DNA from: Ammoniphilus sp. YIM 78166
GTDB lineage: Bacteria; Bacillota; Bacilli; Aneurinibacillales; RAOX-1
Assembly (NCBI RefSeq): GCF_004522215.1
Contig: NZ_SDLR01000001.1
Location: 1,160,644-1,224,643 of the forward strand
DNA: 64,000 bases
Reading direction: 5' to 3'
Positions 38,977 to 48,247 of the stretch are shown here, piece after piece. Each line of letters starts with the position of its first letter. The stretch's first letter is position 1. The translations under genes were made by a program, and so were the position numbers. The notes under the pieces are model-generated. The model ran no database searches. It worked only from the letters and a program-made list of their open reading frames with translations, and was not told where the DNA came from.

Positions 38977-41388
38977 ATGGTGAGCAAGAGAAAACTCGTC
39001 TTAGTGGGTAATGGAATGGCAGGCGTCAATTCTATCGAGCATATATTGAAGCTTTCAGGGGATGTATTTGATATTACGATTTTTGGAACAGAGCCATATC
39101 CAAACTATAACCGGATTCAGCTTTCTTATGTATTGGGAGGTGAATCCAAGCTCGAAGATATTATGATTAACGACTGGGATTGGTACAAGGACAATCAGAT
39201 CCAGCTTCACACCGGTCAAACCGTAACCCGTATCGATACGGAAAACCAATGTGTGTATACCGATGGAGGAATCGCTCAACCTTATGATGACTTAATCTTG
39301 GCCACAGGATCGAACCCTTTTATGCTTCCATTGCCAGGTGCCAACTTATCAGGAGTTATATCGTATCGAGATATAAAAGACTGTGAGATGATGATTGAAG
39401 CATCAAAAAAATACAAGAAGGCTGCCGTTATCGGAGGAGGATTATTAGGATTAGAAGCAGCCCGCGGATTGTTGAATCTTTCGATGGATGTATCGGTCAT
39501 TCATGTTTTTGACCATTTGATGGAACGACAGCTTGACCCGACAGCCAGTTTACTGCTTCAAGCGGAGCTTGAAAGCCAAGGAATGAAGTTCCTCATGGGC
39601 AAACAAACCGAAGAATTGTACGGATCTGAGAGAGTGGAAGGCATTCGCTTCAAGGATGGAACTTACGTTGAGGCAGACCTGGTGGTTATGGCGGTGGGGA
39701 TTCGACCCAATGTGGCATTAGCCAAAGAGTACGGAATCGAAGTCAACCGAGGAATTGTCGTGAATGATTTTCTTGAAACCAATATCAAAAATATTTATGC
39801 CGTTGGTGAATGTGCGGAACATCGCGGGATCGTCTACGGATTAGTTGCTCCCTTGTATGAGCAAGGCGCTGTGTTAGCAAAAAGAATTTGCGGAGTAGAA
39901 ACCAAGCCTTATGAAGGTTCGGTTTTATCCACGAAGCTCAAGGTCTCTGGGGTAGATGTATTCTCTGCAGGAGAGTTTATGGATCAACCCGATACGAAAG
40001 CCTACCGCTATCAGGACGACTTCAACGGTGTTTATAAGAAGGTATTAGTAAGAGAAAATACGATTGTTGGTGCCGTTTTATTTGGGGATACCACGGACGG
40101 AACACGCTTATTCCAGCTCATTCGAAACTCGGCAGACGCTACTGAATTAAAACCTCTGTTTGCCGCAAGCCAAGGAGAAGAGAAAATTGCCGCATCCCAA
40201 GTGGAGGGCATGGCGGGTGACGAGCTGATATGCGGATGCAACGGTGTATCCAAGGATGCGATTGTCCAGGCGATTCAAGAGAAAGGCTTGGATTCCGTTG
40301 AAGCCATTAAAGGCTGTACAGGCGCATCAAGATCCTGCGGAGGATGTAAGCCTTTAGTCCAGGAGTTGCTGCAATGCACCTTAGGGGATGCGTTTCAAGC
40401 CGTAGAAAAGGAACCCGTTTGCTCCTGTACGGACCTTAGCCGAGACGAGGTAGTCGAAGCGATCCGCACCATGCAACTGACCACTAGCAAAGAAGTCATG
40501 AATGTTTTGGAGTGGAAACAAGAAGGAGGCTGTTCGAAGTGCCGTCCCGCTTTAAATTACTACCTTGGCATGGTTTGGCCGGTGGAGCACGAAGACGAAC
40601 GTCATTCTCGTTTTGTCAATGAACGATTGCATGCCAATATCCAAAACGACGGAACGTATTCTGTTGTTCCTCGAATCTATGGAGGAGTAACCAACCCTGA
40701 TCAGCTTCGGAAAATTGCCGATGTCGCTGATAAGTATCAGGTTCCGATGGTGAAAATTACAGGCGGTCAGCGAATCGACTTATTAGGCGTCAAGAAAGAA
40801 GACCTGCCGAAGATGTGGGAAGACTTGGATATGCCATCTGGTCATGCTTACGCCAAAGCATTGCGTACCGTAAAAACCTGTGTTGGAGAAAGCTTTTGCC
40901 GATTTGGTACGCAAGATTCAATTGGGATGGGAATCGAGATGGAAAAACGATTCGAAGGCTTATGGACTCCTCATAAGGTAAAAATGGCTGTGTCCGCTTG
41001 TCCACGCAATTGCGCTGAGTCCGGCATCAAGGATATCGGTGTGGTAGGAGTTGACGGAGGATGGGAGCTCTATGTAGGTGGAAACGGCGGCGTTCATTTA
41101 CGCGGAGGCGATCTGTTCGTTAAAGTAAAGACGAAAGAGGAGGTCCTGGAGTGGTCTGCTGCCTTCATGCAGTATTATCGAGAAACCGCCAAGTATCTAG
41201 AAAGAACCTCCCACTGGGTAGAGCGTATGGGACTTGAGCCCGTTAAGCAGGTATTAGCAGATGCCAAGAAGCGTCAAGAGCTTATCGCTCGGATGGATGA
41301 AGCTCTTTCTGTGGTCAAGGATCCATGGAAGGAAGCAATAGAAGAAAAACAAGTCCGTGGCATGTTTGAGACCATTACAGCGCAATAG
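38977..41388 (+). CDS. nasD: Assimilatory nitrite reductase large subunit (NasD/NirB)
   Basis: 803 residues: an FAD/NAD-binding module (VLVGNGMAGVNSIE; AAVIGGGLLGLEAARG), two BFD-like 2Fe-2S modules (CGCNGVS...CGGCK; CSCTD...CSKCR), a nitrite/sulfite ferredoxin-like half domain, then the siroheme-4Fe4S site TCVGESFCRFG and ACPRNCAES. It reduces nitrite to ammonium with NADH. ATG 38977 follows AAGGAGG; earlier in-frame codons lie in the promoter. It forms an operon with the small subunit, the nitrate reductase and the siroheme methyltransferase. Confidence 0.95.
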   Translation: MVSKRKLVLVGNGMAGVNSIEHILKLSGDVFDITIFGTEPYPNYNRIQLSYVLGGESKLEDIMINDWDWYKDNQIQLHTGQTVTRIDTENQCVYTDGGIAQPYDDLILATGSNPFMLPLPGANLSGVISYRDIKDCEMMIEASKKYKKAAVIGGGLLGLEAARGLLNLSMDVSVIHVFDHLMERQLDPTASLLLQAELESQGMKFLMGKQTEELYGSERVEGIRFKDGTYVEADLVVMAVGIRPNVALAKEYGIEVNRGIVVNDFLETNIKNIYAVGECAEHRGIVYGLVAPLYEQGAVLAKRICGVETKPYEGSVLSTKLKVSGVDVFSAGEFMDQPDTKAYRYQDDFNGVYKKVLVRENTIVGAVLFGDTTDGTRLFQLIRNSADATELKPLFAASQGEEKIAASQVEGMAGDELICGCNGVSKDAIVQAIQEKGLDSVEAIKGCTGASRSCGGCKPLVQELLQCTLGDAFQAVEKEPVCSCTDLSRDEVVEAIRTMQLTTSKEVMNVLEWKQEGGCSKCRPALNYYLGMVWPVEHEDERHSRFVNERLHANIQNDGTYSVVPRIYGGVTNPDQLRKIADVADKYQVPMVKITGGQRIDLLGVKKEDLPKMWEDLDMPSGHAYAKALRTVKTCVGESFCRFGTQDSIGMGIEMEKRFEGLWTPHKVKMAVSACPRNCAESGIKDIGVVGVDGGWELYVGGNGGVHLRGGDLFVKVKTKEEVLEWSAAFMQYYRETAKYLERTSHWVERMGLEPVKQVLADAKKRQELIARMDEALSVVKDPWKEAIEEKQVRGMFETITAQ

Positions 41389-41401
41389 GGGGAGAAGAGA
41401 G

Positions 41402-41719
41402 ATGAGTCAAGTAAAAACCCAAATCAAAATCGGCGAGTTGGATGATTTTATCGAAAACGTGGGGAAGGTTGTAGAGGTACAGGGACATTCCATTGCTATT
41501 TTCCGATTAGCTGAAAATCGCTTTAGAGCCGTTGAAAATCGTTGTCCTCACAAGCAAGGCCCGTTGGCAGAGGGGATTGTTTCAGGCGAATATGTATTCT
41601 GCCCCCTTCATGATTGGAAAATCGGGCTGCAAGATGGAAAGGTTCAAGCACCGGATCACGGCTGCGTCCAAAAATTTGATGTTGCTGTAGAGAAACAAGG
41701 AGTCTATATTGTGATATAA
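41402..41719 (+). CDS. nasE: Assimilatory nitrite reductase small subunit (NasE/NirD)
   Basis: 105 residues of Rieske type: CPHKQGPL and CPLHDWKI give the two Cys and two His that bind a 2Fe-2S cluster. NirD-like proteins accompany NasD. ATG 41402 lies 13 bases after the large-subunit stop, with GGGGGAGAAG upstream. Its position in the operon supports the assignment. Confidence 0.93.
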   Translation: MSQVKTQIKIGELDDFIENVGKVVEVQGHSIAIFRLAENRFRAVENRCPHKQGPLAEGIVSGEYVFCPLHDWKIGLQDGKVQAPDHGCVQKFDVAVEKQGVYIVI

Positions 41720-41735
41720 AACGGGAGGGGTAACG

Positions 41736-43913
41736 ATGACTGACTTTTTAAAAGGGTACCGACAGCTAGAGCATGAGAAACGAAGAGAGTATCAGTACGA
41801 GACGCAGTGTCCGTTCTGCAGCATGCAATGCAAAATGAATCTGCATGAAGAAAAAACGGTGCATCGCAGCCGTTACAACGCGACCCCGCTTAAAGGGGAT
41901 CCGGTATCAGACGGCAAGCTCTGTGCAAAAGGGGTTTATGCCCATGCTCATGCGCTTCATTCATCACGGCTGCGTACTCCCTTGTTAAGAGTCGGTGAGA
42001 CGTTGACCCCTGTCACTTGGGAGAAAGCTTATGAGTGGCTTCGTAAAAAAATGGGTTCTGTTCAAGTGCAACATGGAAATGATGCCGTAGGGGTATATGG
42101 CAGCGGGGCTTTAACCAACGAAAAATCTTATCTTTTAGGCAAGTTTGCCAGAGTCGCCTTACAGACAAAGCATATTGATTATAATGGCCGCTTCTGCATG
42201 TCCGCTGCAGCTGGGGCGGCCAATCAAGCTTTTGGCATTGACCGCGGAATGACCCATCCGCTTGAAGATATTCCCTTGGCGGAGTGTATCATCCTTGCCG
42301 GGACGAACGTGGCTGAATGCCAACCGACCATGATGCCCTATTTTCGCAAGGCCAAAGCTCAAGGATGTAAAATGATCGTCATTGACCCTAGAGAAACCTC
42401 TACTACCAAGATTGCCGACCTTCATCTTAAGGTTAAGCCCGGGATGGATGCAGCGCTAGCCAATGGTCTGCTCAAAGTCATAGTAGAAGAAGACTATGTT
42501 GACCATACCTTCCTTCAGAAATCCGTGGATGGAGCTCCGGAATTGCTGGCTCATATTCGCTCGATAGACTTAGAGGAAGTGGCTTGTCTAACAGGTGTTG
42601 CCGTCGAACAGATTCGAGAAGCAGCACGGATGTACGGTAAAGCCAATACGGGTATGGTATTTACCGCAAGGGGAGTAGAGCAGCATGCTAGCGGGGTTAT
42701 GAATGTTCGAAATTTCATTAACCTCGTGCTGTTAACAGGCAAAATTGGAAAAGTGGGGTGCGGATATGGTGCCATCACGGGCCAAGGAAATGGGCAAGGA
42801 GGACGCGAGCATGGACAAAAGGCGGATCAACTGCCAGGCTATCGTCTCATTGAGAATCCCCAAGACCGGGAACACATTGCTCAAGTATGGGGGGTCGAAG
42901 AATCTTCTATACCTGGAAAAGGGGTTTCAGCCTATGAGATGTTTGAGTTGATGGACAAACGGGAGATTCGCGGCTTAATTGTACTTGGCTCTAATCCCGT
43001 AGTTTCCAACCCGAATGCCAGTTTGATAGAGTCAGCCCTGCAAAAGCTTGACTTTCTGGTCGTAATCGACTATTTGATGTCCGAAACCGCTGCTTTAGCC
43101 GATTTGGTTCTACCCGGATCCACCTACTTAGAAGAGGATGGTACGATGACTAATCTTGAAGGTCGTGTCATCCTCCGAAAAGCCATTAAGGAACTGCCTG
43201 ACGGTGCTAGATCAGATATAAAAATTCTAAGCGAGATCGCCGCTATGCTTGGAAAAGGAAAATATTTCACTTACCGAAGCACGGAACAGATCTTTGAAGA
43301 ATTACGAAAAGCAACCAAAGGCGGGGTGGCCGACTATTCAGGTATCACGTATAAGCGAATCAAGCAGAATAAAGGCCTGTTCTGGCCTTGTACTTCTACT
43401 TCCCAATCGGGAACTCCCCGGTTGTTTACGAACGGGAGATTTTATCACCCAAATGGCAAAGCGAGAGTTATTGCGGTTCCTCATCAGTTTCCGAAAGAAC
43501 AGATCAATGACGACTACCCGCTTACGCTGACCACCGGCCGAATGATGATGCACTACCAAACCGGCGTGCAAACGAGATTAACGCCAGAACTTAATAAAGT
43601 AAGTGAGCCTTATCTCGAAATTCATCCCCATACTGCGGAAAAAATTGGATTAGTCGATAAAGGCAAAGCTCGCGTACGTTCCCGCCGGGGAGAAATCATT
43701 CTTACTGTAAAAATGACGGCTGGAATTCGAGAAGATACGGTGTTTGTTCCATTTCATTGGGGTGGGGAGAGCTGTATCAACCGGTTGACTTTGCCTCAGC
43801 TAGATCCTCAATGCCGCATGCCGGAATTCAAGGCCTGTGCGGTACGCGTAGCTCCACTGCATCAAGAGAAAGAAAAAGAAACAGAAATAAAAAAAGTGGA
43901 GGTGCTTGTCTAA
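41736..43913 (+). CDS. nasC: Assimilatory nitrate reductase catalytic subunit (NasC)
   Basis: 725 residues. CPFCSMQCKMNL plus a later CAKGVY bind the N-terminal 4Fe-4S cluster; NGRFCMSAAAGAANQAFG carries the residue region near the Mo site; VLGSNPVVSNPNA, TTGRMMMHYQTGVQTR and VFVPFHWGG are molybdopterin-dinucleotide contacts. It reduces nitrate to nitrite in the cytoplasm. No NasB-type electron-transfer protein is encoded in this operon, unlike B. subtilis. The stop overlaps the next start (TAATG). Confidence 0.93.
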   Translation: MTDFLKGYRQLEHEKRREYQYETQCPFCSMQCKMNLHEEKTVHRSRYNATPLKGDPVSDGKLCAKGVYAHAHALHSSRLRTPLLRVGETLTPVTWEKAYEWLRKKMGSVQVQHGNDAVGVYGSGALTNEKSYLLGKFARVALQTKHIDYNGRFCMSAAAGAANQAFGIDRGMTHPLEDIPLAECIILAGTNVAECQPTMMPYFRKAKAQGCKMIVIDPRETSTTKIADLHLKVKPGMDAALANGLLKVIVEEDYVDHTFLQKSVDGAPELLAHIRSIDLEEVACLTGVAVEQIREAARMYGKANTGMVFTARGVEQHASGVMNVRNFINLVLLTGKIGKVGCGYGAITGQGNGQGGREHGQKADQLPGYRLIENPQDREHIAQVWGVEESSIPGKGVSAYEMFELMDKREIRGLIVLGSNPVVSNPNASLIESALQKLDFLVVIDYLMSETAALADLVLPGSTYLEEDGTMTNLEGRVILRKAIKELPDGARSDIKILSEIAAMLGKGKYFTYRSTEQIFEELRKATKGGVADYSGITYKRIKQNKGLFWPCTSTSQSGTPRLFTNGRFYHPNGKARVIAVPHQFPKEQINDDYPLTLTTGRMMMHYQTGVQTRLTPELNKVSEPYLEIHPHTAEKIGLVDKGKARVRSRRGEIILTVKMTAGIREDTVFVPFHWGGESCINRLTLPQLDPQCRMPEFKACAVRVAPLHQEKEKETEIKKVEVLV

Positions 43914-44674
43914 TGAGCGGAATCGTTTACTTTGTAGGAGCAGGACCAGGAGATCCGAAACTCATCACGGTCAAGGGGATGGAGTGCCTTCAGAAAGCAG
44001 ACGTAATTGTGTATGATCGGCTACTGAATCAAGAGCTTCTGAACTATGCTCCTTCTCATGCGGAACTTATTGATTGTGGCAAGCGTAAAGATTTTCATAC
44101 CATACCGCAGGAAGAAATCAATCAGATTCTTGTAGAGCATGCACAAAAAGGACGCATTGTTGTACGTTTAAAGGGAGGAGACCCGAGCATTTTTGGGCGC
44201 GTAGGTGAGGAAGCGGAATTCTGTACAGACCATCAGATTCCCTTTGAAATGGTTCCTGGAGTAACCTCTGGCATTGCCGCACCGCTTTATGCAGGCATTC
44301 CTGTCACACACCGGAACTATTCCGCTTCCGTCACCTTCGTGACGGGGCACCGTCGTACGGATCAAGAGGCCCCTGAGATTGACTGGGGAAAACTAGCACA
44401 AGGGGTCGATACCCTCGTGTTCTATATGGGAATGAGTAATCTCCCTCATATTCAAGAACAGCTCATGAGACATGGAAGATCCTTTGATACACCTGTGGCG
44501 CTCATACGCTGGGGAACGATGGATCAGCAAGAGGTGCTTACGGGAGAGCTCTGGAACATTGCCGCTGAAGCAGCAAAAGTAAATTTTAAGTCCCCTGTCA
44601 TCATTGTAGTGGGGGAAGTGGTCAGATTAAGAGAAAAGCTCCAATGGTTTGGGAAAGAATTGCAATATGTATAG
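43913..44674 (+). CDS. nasF: Uroporphyrinogen-III C-methyltransferase
   Basis: 253 residues. VYFVGAGPGDPKLITVKG is the SUMT N-terminus. DRLL, VRLKGGDPSIFGRVGEE and PGVTSGIAAPLYAGIPVTHR are conserved, and CGKR follows the first domain. It methylates uroporphyrinogen III twice to precorrin-2, feeding siroheme for nitrite reductase. Only the SUMT activity is present, so CysG-type dehydrogenase and chelatase must be elsewhere. It starts within the last base of nasC, with GGAGGTG upstream, and ends the operon. Confidence 0.92.
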   Translation: MSGIVYFVGAGPGDPKLITVKGMECLQKADVIVYDRLLNQELLNYAPSHAELIDCGKRKDFHTIPQEEINQILVEHAQKGRIVVRLKGGDPSIFGRVGEEAEFCTDHQIPFEMVPGVTSGIAAPLYAGIPVTHRNYSASVTFVTGHRRTDQEAPEIDWGKLAQGVDTLVFYMGMSNLPHIQEQLMRHGRSFDTPVALIRWGTMDQQEVLTGELWNIAAEAAKVNFKSPVIIVVGEVVRLREKLQWFGKELQYV

Positions 44675-44679
44675 TTAAA

Positions 44680-44707
44680 AGGTAGCCCATGTCGGCTATC
44701 TTTTTTG
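44680..44707 (+). terminator. Terminator of the nas operon
   Basis: GGTAGCC pairs with GGCTATC (44681-44700), followed by six T. Confidence 0.8.
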
Positions 44708-44923
44708 TGTGCTACTATTCTAGTAAATTGTGGTAATTCTCCAAAATTATTGATAGCCTATAGGATCTTTGGTAGACTTTTTAGCAACTAGAAGTGAAGT
44801 AAATTTCTAGGAAATATGTAAAAGTGATCCCAACCTACATGTTTATGGGGTCAAGGGTTGTTCAAGTTGGACAGGCCGAGGACAAGGAAATCCAAAAAAT
44901 TTTACATCCAAGGAGCTACAACT

Positions 44924-45841
44924 ATGAAAAAACTAAAAATCTTAAGTCTACTACTTGCCGGGAGTATTGTTTTTAGCTCCTTTAGCTCAGCATCCGCCGC
45001 TACATCGAATCAAATCGCCGCATCCGCCCAGAAATACATAGGACATTCCTTAAGCCAACATACAGCTGGGGACTTTATTCATCATACTCTAAAGGGAGTG
45101 GGGATATCTTCATCCAAAACCCTCAGTGAGCTTTATCGCCAAGGAACCCCCGTTTCGGTATCTAATCTAAAAGCAGGAGACGTGGCCTTTTTTGGAACCA
45201 GCGCTTCTAATCTAACTGCATCAGGTGTGTACTTAGGCAACAATAAAATCGCTGTCGCCTATAAACCTTACGGGAGTGTAAAAGTACTTTCAACGAATGA
45301 TTCCGTCGTAAAAAATAACTTTGTAGGACTTCGAAGCTACGCCAGCACTCAAAGCACGAGTAGTCCTGCTCCTAGCCCTGCAAAGAGTACGACTCCTAGT
45401 AATGTACAAGATAAACTAATTAAAGCAGGCTTAAAATACCTGGGTACGCCCTATGAATATGGCTCTAGTCGCAGCAATACCAAAACCTTTGATTGTTCCG
45501 ATTTTACTCGCCAGGTGTACCTGGACGCCGTGGGCCTCGATATGGGTAGAGGCGGCGCTACGTCCCAATTTAAATACCTGAAAAGTACAGGGGCAAAAAT
45601 CAAGACCAATTGGAAGGACCTGGAGAAAGGGGACCTCATGTTCTTCATGCCTTACCGTGGAACGAGCAAATCTAATTATACCACTAACCGCGATAGCATC
45701 GGACACTCCGGGATCTATATGGGAGATGGGAAGGTTCTTCACACCTATTCCAAGGATTCAGGCGGTGTACGCATCGATTCTATCGTTAACCGACATTGGG
45801 AATTCCGCTTCGTTGGAGGCGGCAGTCCGATAAAAAAATAA
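44924..45841 (+). CDS. Secreted NlpC/P60 protein with an inactive first domain
   Basis: 305 residues: signal peptide (about 1-26), an NlpC/P60-like domain without its catalytic Cys (TAGDFIHHTLKGVG) or His (TASGVYLG), a Ser/Thr/Pro linker (SPAPSPAKSTTPS), then an active domain with TFDCSDFTRQVYLD, IGHSGIYM and the third polar residue near HTYSKDSGG. It should be a peptidoglycan endopeptidase. The plan and motif losses are the same as in the gene at 7841-8818. AAGGAG lies nine bases before ATG 44924. Confidence 0.88.
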   Translation: MKKLKILSLLLAGSIVFSSFSSASAATSNQIAASAQKYIGHSLSQHTAGDFIHHTLKGVGISSSKTLSELYRQGTPVSVSNLKAGDVAFFGTSASNLTASGVYLGNNKIAVAYKPYGSVKVLSTNDSVVKNNFVGLRSYASTQSTSSPAPSPAKSTTPSNVQDKLIKAGLKYLGTPYEYGSSRSNTKTFDCSDFTRQVYLDAVGLDMGRGGATSQFKYLKSTGAKIKTNWKDLEKGDLMFFMPYRGTSKSNYTTNRDSIGHSGIYMGDGKVLHTYSKDSGGVRIDSIVNRHWEFRFVGGGSPIKK

Positions 45842-45849
45842 CATCATTT

Positions 45850-45878
45850 CGCCCGCCTCTAAGAGGTGGGTTTTTTTC
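45850..45878 (+). terminator. Terminator after the NlpC/P60 gene
   Basis: CCCGCCTCT pairs with AGGTGGG (45852-45870), followed by TTTTTTT. Confidence 0.82.
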
Positions 45879-45913
45879 ATTGCTTTACTGGATAAAATGA
45901 TGGAGGACTAGTT

Positions 45914-46369
45914 ATGGAGGTGAAGTCCTTGGGTTTGTCGTCTCGCAATCTTTGGTCAGGAATCTTGTTCGGTGTGGGTTTCGTAGCTTTTATTGACGAA
46001 ATGGTGTTTCATCAGCTCCTGCATTGGCATCACTTTTATGATAAATCGACCACTGCGGTTGGACTGGTATCGGATGGGTTATTCCACGCCTTCAGTTGGT
46101 TCGCCACCGTTGCAGGTCTGTTTATGTTTGCTGATCTTCGCCGCAGACAAACCCTTCGACTGAAGAAATGGTGGGGAGGCTTTCTGCTTGGAGGAGGAGT
46201 TTTCCAACTTTATGATGGCATTATTCAACACAAGCTTATGAGAATTCATCAGATTCGTTACGATGTGAATGTTCTTCCCTATGATGTTGCGTGGAACCTC
46301 CTAGCTGCAGCTATGATCCTCGCAGGTACGTTGCTAGTCCTACGCCAAAAGGGAGAGCGGCATTTATGA
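45914..46369 (+). CDS. DUF2243 membrane protein
   Basis: 151 residues, four membrane helices. FGVGFVAFIDEMVFHQLLHWHHFYD and YDGIIQHKLMRIHQIR are the histidine-rich conserved parts of DUF2243. The four-base overlap with the CtaG-like gene downstream (ATGA at 46366) implies a joint role, probably in terminal-oxidase assembly or copper handling. GGAGGAC lies before ATG 45914. Confidence 0.85.
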   Translation: MEVKSLGLSSRNLWSGILFGVGFVAFIDEMVFHQLLHWHHFYDKSTTAVGLVSDGLFHAFSWFATVAGLFMFADLRRRQTLRLKKWWGGFLLGGGVFQLYDGIIQHKLMRIHQIRYDVNVLPYDVAWNLLAAAMILAGTLLVLRQKGERHL

Positions 46370-47085
46370 TTTTGGTCACTATTTTAGTACTAGGTGGGTT
46401 ACTATACCTATTTGCGGCAAGGATAACTCAGTGGCCAATTTATCGGAGCATATATTGTTTGTTAGGTATCCTTTGTGCGGTTTTTGCGGTTAAGCCTCAT
46501 ACCGGTTTTGTCACGCACATGTGGGGTCATTTACTACTGGGGATGCTCGCCCCTCTTCTCATGGTCTTATCTAGACCTGTAACCCTTGCCTTGCGCACGA
46601 TTCCCGCCCCCTGGGCTCGGCAACTTACTCGGTTGATGAAAAGTAGGGCATTCGGTTTGATTAGCGACCCGGTAACCGCCTCCATACTTAATATAGGTGG
46701 ACTTTGGCTGCTCTATACAACGAGCCTGTATGCGCACATGCATCATCATACGGTGCTATATGAGCTCGTGCACCTTCATGTATGGCTTGCTGGTTATTTT
46801 TTCACAGCTTCAATGATCACTTTGGATCCTAAACCACATCCAAGGAGTTTTGTTTACCGCTCCGTTGTGCTGGTTATCGCTTTAGCCGCACATGGCATAC
46901 TAGCCAAGTATATTTATGCACATCCCCCGCTGGGTGTCTCCGTGGAGGAGGCTGAGCGCGGCGCTATGATCATGTATTACGGGGGAGACCTGATTGATTT
47001 GGCCCTCATGGTCATTTTTTGTCATCAGTGGTATAAAGTGACCCGTCCTAGAGTCATCAAGAATACAGAAGTTTTGCAAAAATAG
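46366..47085 (+). CDS. CtaG-type cytochrome c oxidase assembly protein
   Basis: 239 residues with about seven membrane helices. Conserved His-containing stretches FVTHMWGHLLLGMLAPLL, YAHMHHHTVLYELVHLH and the end YYGGDLIDLALMVIFCHQW match the caa3_CtaG family, required for Cu delivery to aa3/caa3 oxidase. No oxidase subunit gene is nearby, so it serves another locus. Translation is coupled to the DUF2243 gene. Confidence 0.85.
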   Translation: MILVTILVLGGLLYLFAARITQWPIYRSIYCLLGILCAVFAVKPHTGFVTHMWGHLLLGMLAPLLMVLSRPVTLALRTIPAPWARQLTRLMKSRAFGLISDPVTASILNIGGLWLLYTTSLYAHMHHHTVLYELVHLHVWLAGYFFTASMITLDPKPHPRSFVYRSVVLVIALAAHGILAKYIYAHPPLGVSVEEAERGAMIMYYGGDLIDLALMVIFCHQWYKVTRPRVIKNTEVLQK

Positions 47086-47188
47086 AATGTAGTCTTACAG
47101 CCCCATAAATTTTTTCAGCTAAATACCAACAATAACCATTGCTTAATATTAATCCATATGTTAAATTTAATCTTGTCGCAGAAAATAT

Positions 47189-47265
47189 GGCGGTCGTGGC
47201 GAAGGGGTTAACGCACCGGATTGTGGCTCCGGCACTCGTGGGTTCAAGTCCCATCGATCGCCCCA
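47189..47265 (+). tRNA. tRNA-His (GTG)
   Basis: The cloverleaf has acceptor GCGGTCG pairing with CGATCGC, an extra G at -1 (47189) facing C62 as tRNA-His requires, anticodon loop TTGTGGC with anticodon GTG, TTCAAGT in the T loop and an encoded CCA end. Confidence 0.95.
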
Positions 47266-47271
47266 TATTAC

Positions 47272-47346
47272 GCGCTCGTCGTTCAATGGATAGGACGCCA
47301 GATTCCGGTTCTGGCAATGGGGGTTCGACTCCCTCCGAGCGCGCCA
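47272..47346 (+). tRNA. tRNA-Arg (CCG)
   Basis: Acceptor GCGCTCG/CGAGCGC, anticodon stem CCAGA/TCTGG with loop TTCCGGT giving anticodon CCG (codon CGG), T arm GTTCGACTC, discriminator G and encoded CCA. Confidence 0.93.
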
Positions 47347-47361
47347 TCATAATTTCTTGGC

Positions 47362-47438
47362 GGCGGTGTAGCTCAGCTGGCTAGAGCGCCCGGTTCATAC
47401 CCGGTAGGTCGTAGGTTCGACTCCTATCACCGCCACCA
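47362..47438 (+). tRNA. tRNA-Met (CAT), elongator type
   Basis: Acceptor GGCGGTG/CACCGCC, D arm GCTCAGCTGGCTAGAGC, anticodon loop TTCATAC (CAT), T arm GTTCGACTC, discriminator A and CCA. The paired first base and the D arm resemble the elongator Met tRNA of B. subtilis; an Ile-CAT (lysidine) tRNA cannot be fully excluded. Confidence 0.9.
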
Positions 47439-47452
47439 ATACCTACATAACC

Positions 47453-47490
47453 AAGCAGTCATCTTCTGTTGAGAAGCTGGCTGCTTTTTT
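47453..47490 (+). terminator. Terminator of the tRNA cluster
   Basis: AAGCAG (47453-47458) pairs with CTGCTT (47481-47486), followed by T residues; ends the three-tRNA transcript. Confidence 0.75.
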
Positions 47491-47526
47491 CAATTCTCTA
47501 TTATAACCAAAAAGGAGATGAGACGG

Positions 47527-48204
47527 TTGATTCAACAAAATGTCCAAACCAGTCAGGTAAAATATGGTTCGTTTCACTCAGTACTTTGCAAGCCTACCTC
47601 GCCCGGTTGCTTTCCGTCGATCATTACAATTCACGGCATCTACGGTCTGCAGGAGATGGATGTGCTCTTCGCCCAGCGACTTGCTTTACAAGGTTATATG
47701 GTATTGGCCCATGGATGGCAAACGGAAGAGAAGGATCCTGCCGATCGGAAGATCGTAATGGGAATTCGAGAAGCCATCGATTTTCTTAAGCAACAGGATC
47801 AGGTGAATGCTCAACATATTGGCTTAATTGGCGTCTGTCGCGGTGGCAGCATCGCTATGATCGCCGGTGCTCATATTGAAGAGTTGAAGATGTCAGTATC
47901 CTTCTATGGACAAGCTTATTATCCTCTTAATGACAAAAAACCGGCCTCACCGATAGATCTAGTGAACCAGGTTACCATGCCTATGCTTCTTATTCACGGC
48001 GAGGAAGATATCATTTTCGATGCTCAAGAAACCATCGATTTCTATACAGCCCTTCAGACAAGGGGCAAAAAAGCAGAGTATAGACTTTATCCTGAAGCCG
48101 GACACGGCTTCTTCCTTAAAGGTCATCGGAACTACCACCGGCAGGCCTCTGAGGATGCGTGGATCGTCCTGTCACAGTTTCTAAACGAGCACCTTCCTAC
48201 TTAA
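47527..48204 (+). CDS. Dienelactone hydrolase-family alpha/beta hydrolase
   Basis: 225 residues. The nucleophile elbow GVCRGGSIAM contains Cys instead of Ser, as in carboxymethylenebutenolidase; the acid is Asp in HGEEDIIF and the base His in AGHGFFL. IITIHGIYGLQEMD provides the oxyanion region. The natural substrate of many bacterial members is unknown. TTG 47527, nine bases after AAGGAG, is likelier than the ATG at 47518, which abuts that site. It lies after the tRNA cluster and is independent of it. Confidence 0.85.
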   Translation: MIQQNVQTSQVKYGSFHSVLCKPTSPGCFPSIITIHGIYGLQEMDVLFAQRLALQGYMVLAHGWQTEEKDPADRKIVMGIREAIDFLKQQDQVNAQHIGLIGVCRGGSIAMIAGAHIEELKMSVSFYGQAYYPLNDKKPASPIDLVNQVTMPMLLIHGEEDIIFDAQETIDFYTALQTRGKKAEYRLYPEAGHGFFLKGHRNYHRQASEDAWIVLSQFLNEHLPT

Positions 48205-48247
48205 CCCTTAATATTCTAGATTAGCAGGAGTAGGAGGGTGGGAGTCC

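Noticed and set aside
44709..44923. Possible c-di-AMP (ydaO) riboswitch before the NlpC/P60 gene
   Set aside because: Such genes often carry it, but the conserved core segments of ydaO are not present here or in the spacer at 8819-9141.
47189..47438. tRNA cluster as an integration site of a mobile element
   Set aside because: No integrase, direct repeat of a tRNA 3' end or foreign cargo is seen next to it.
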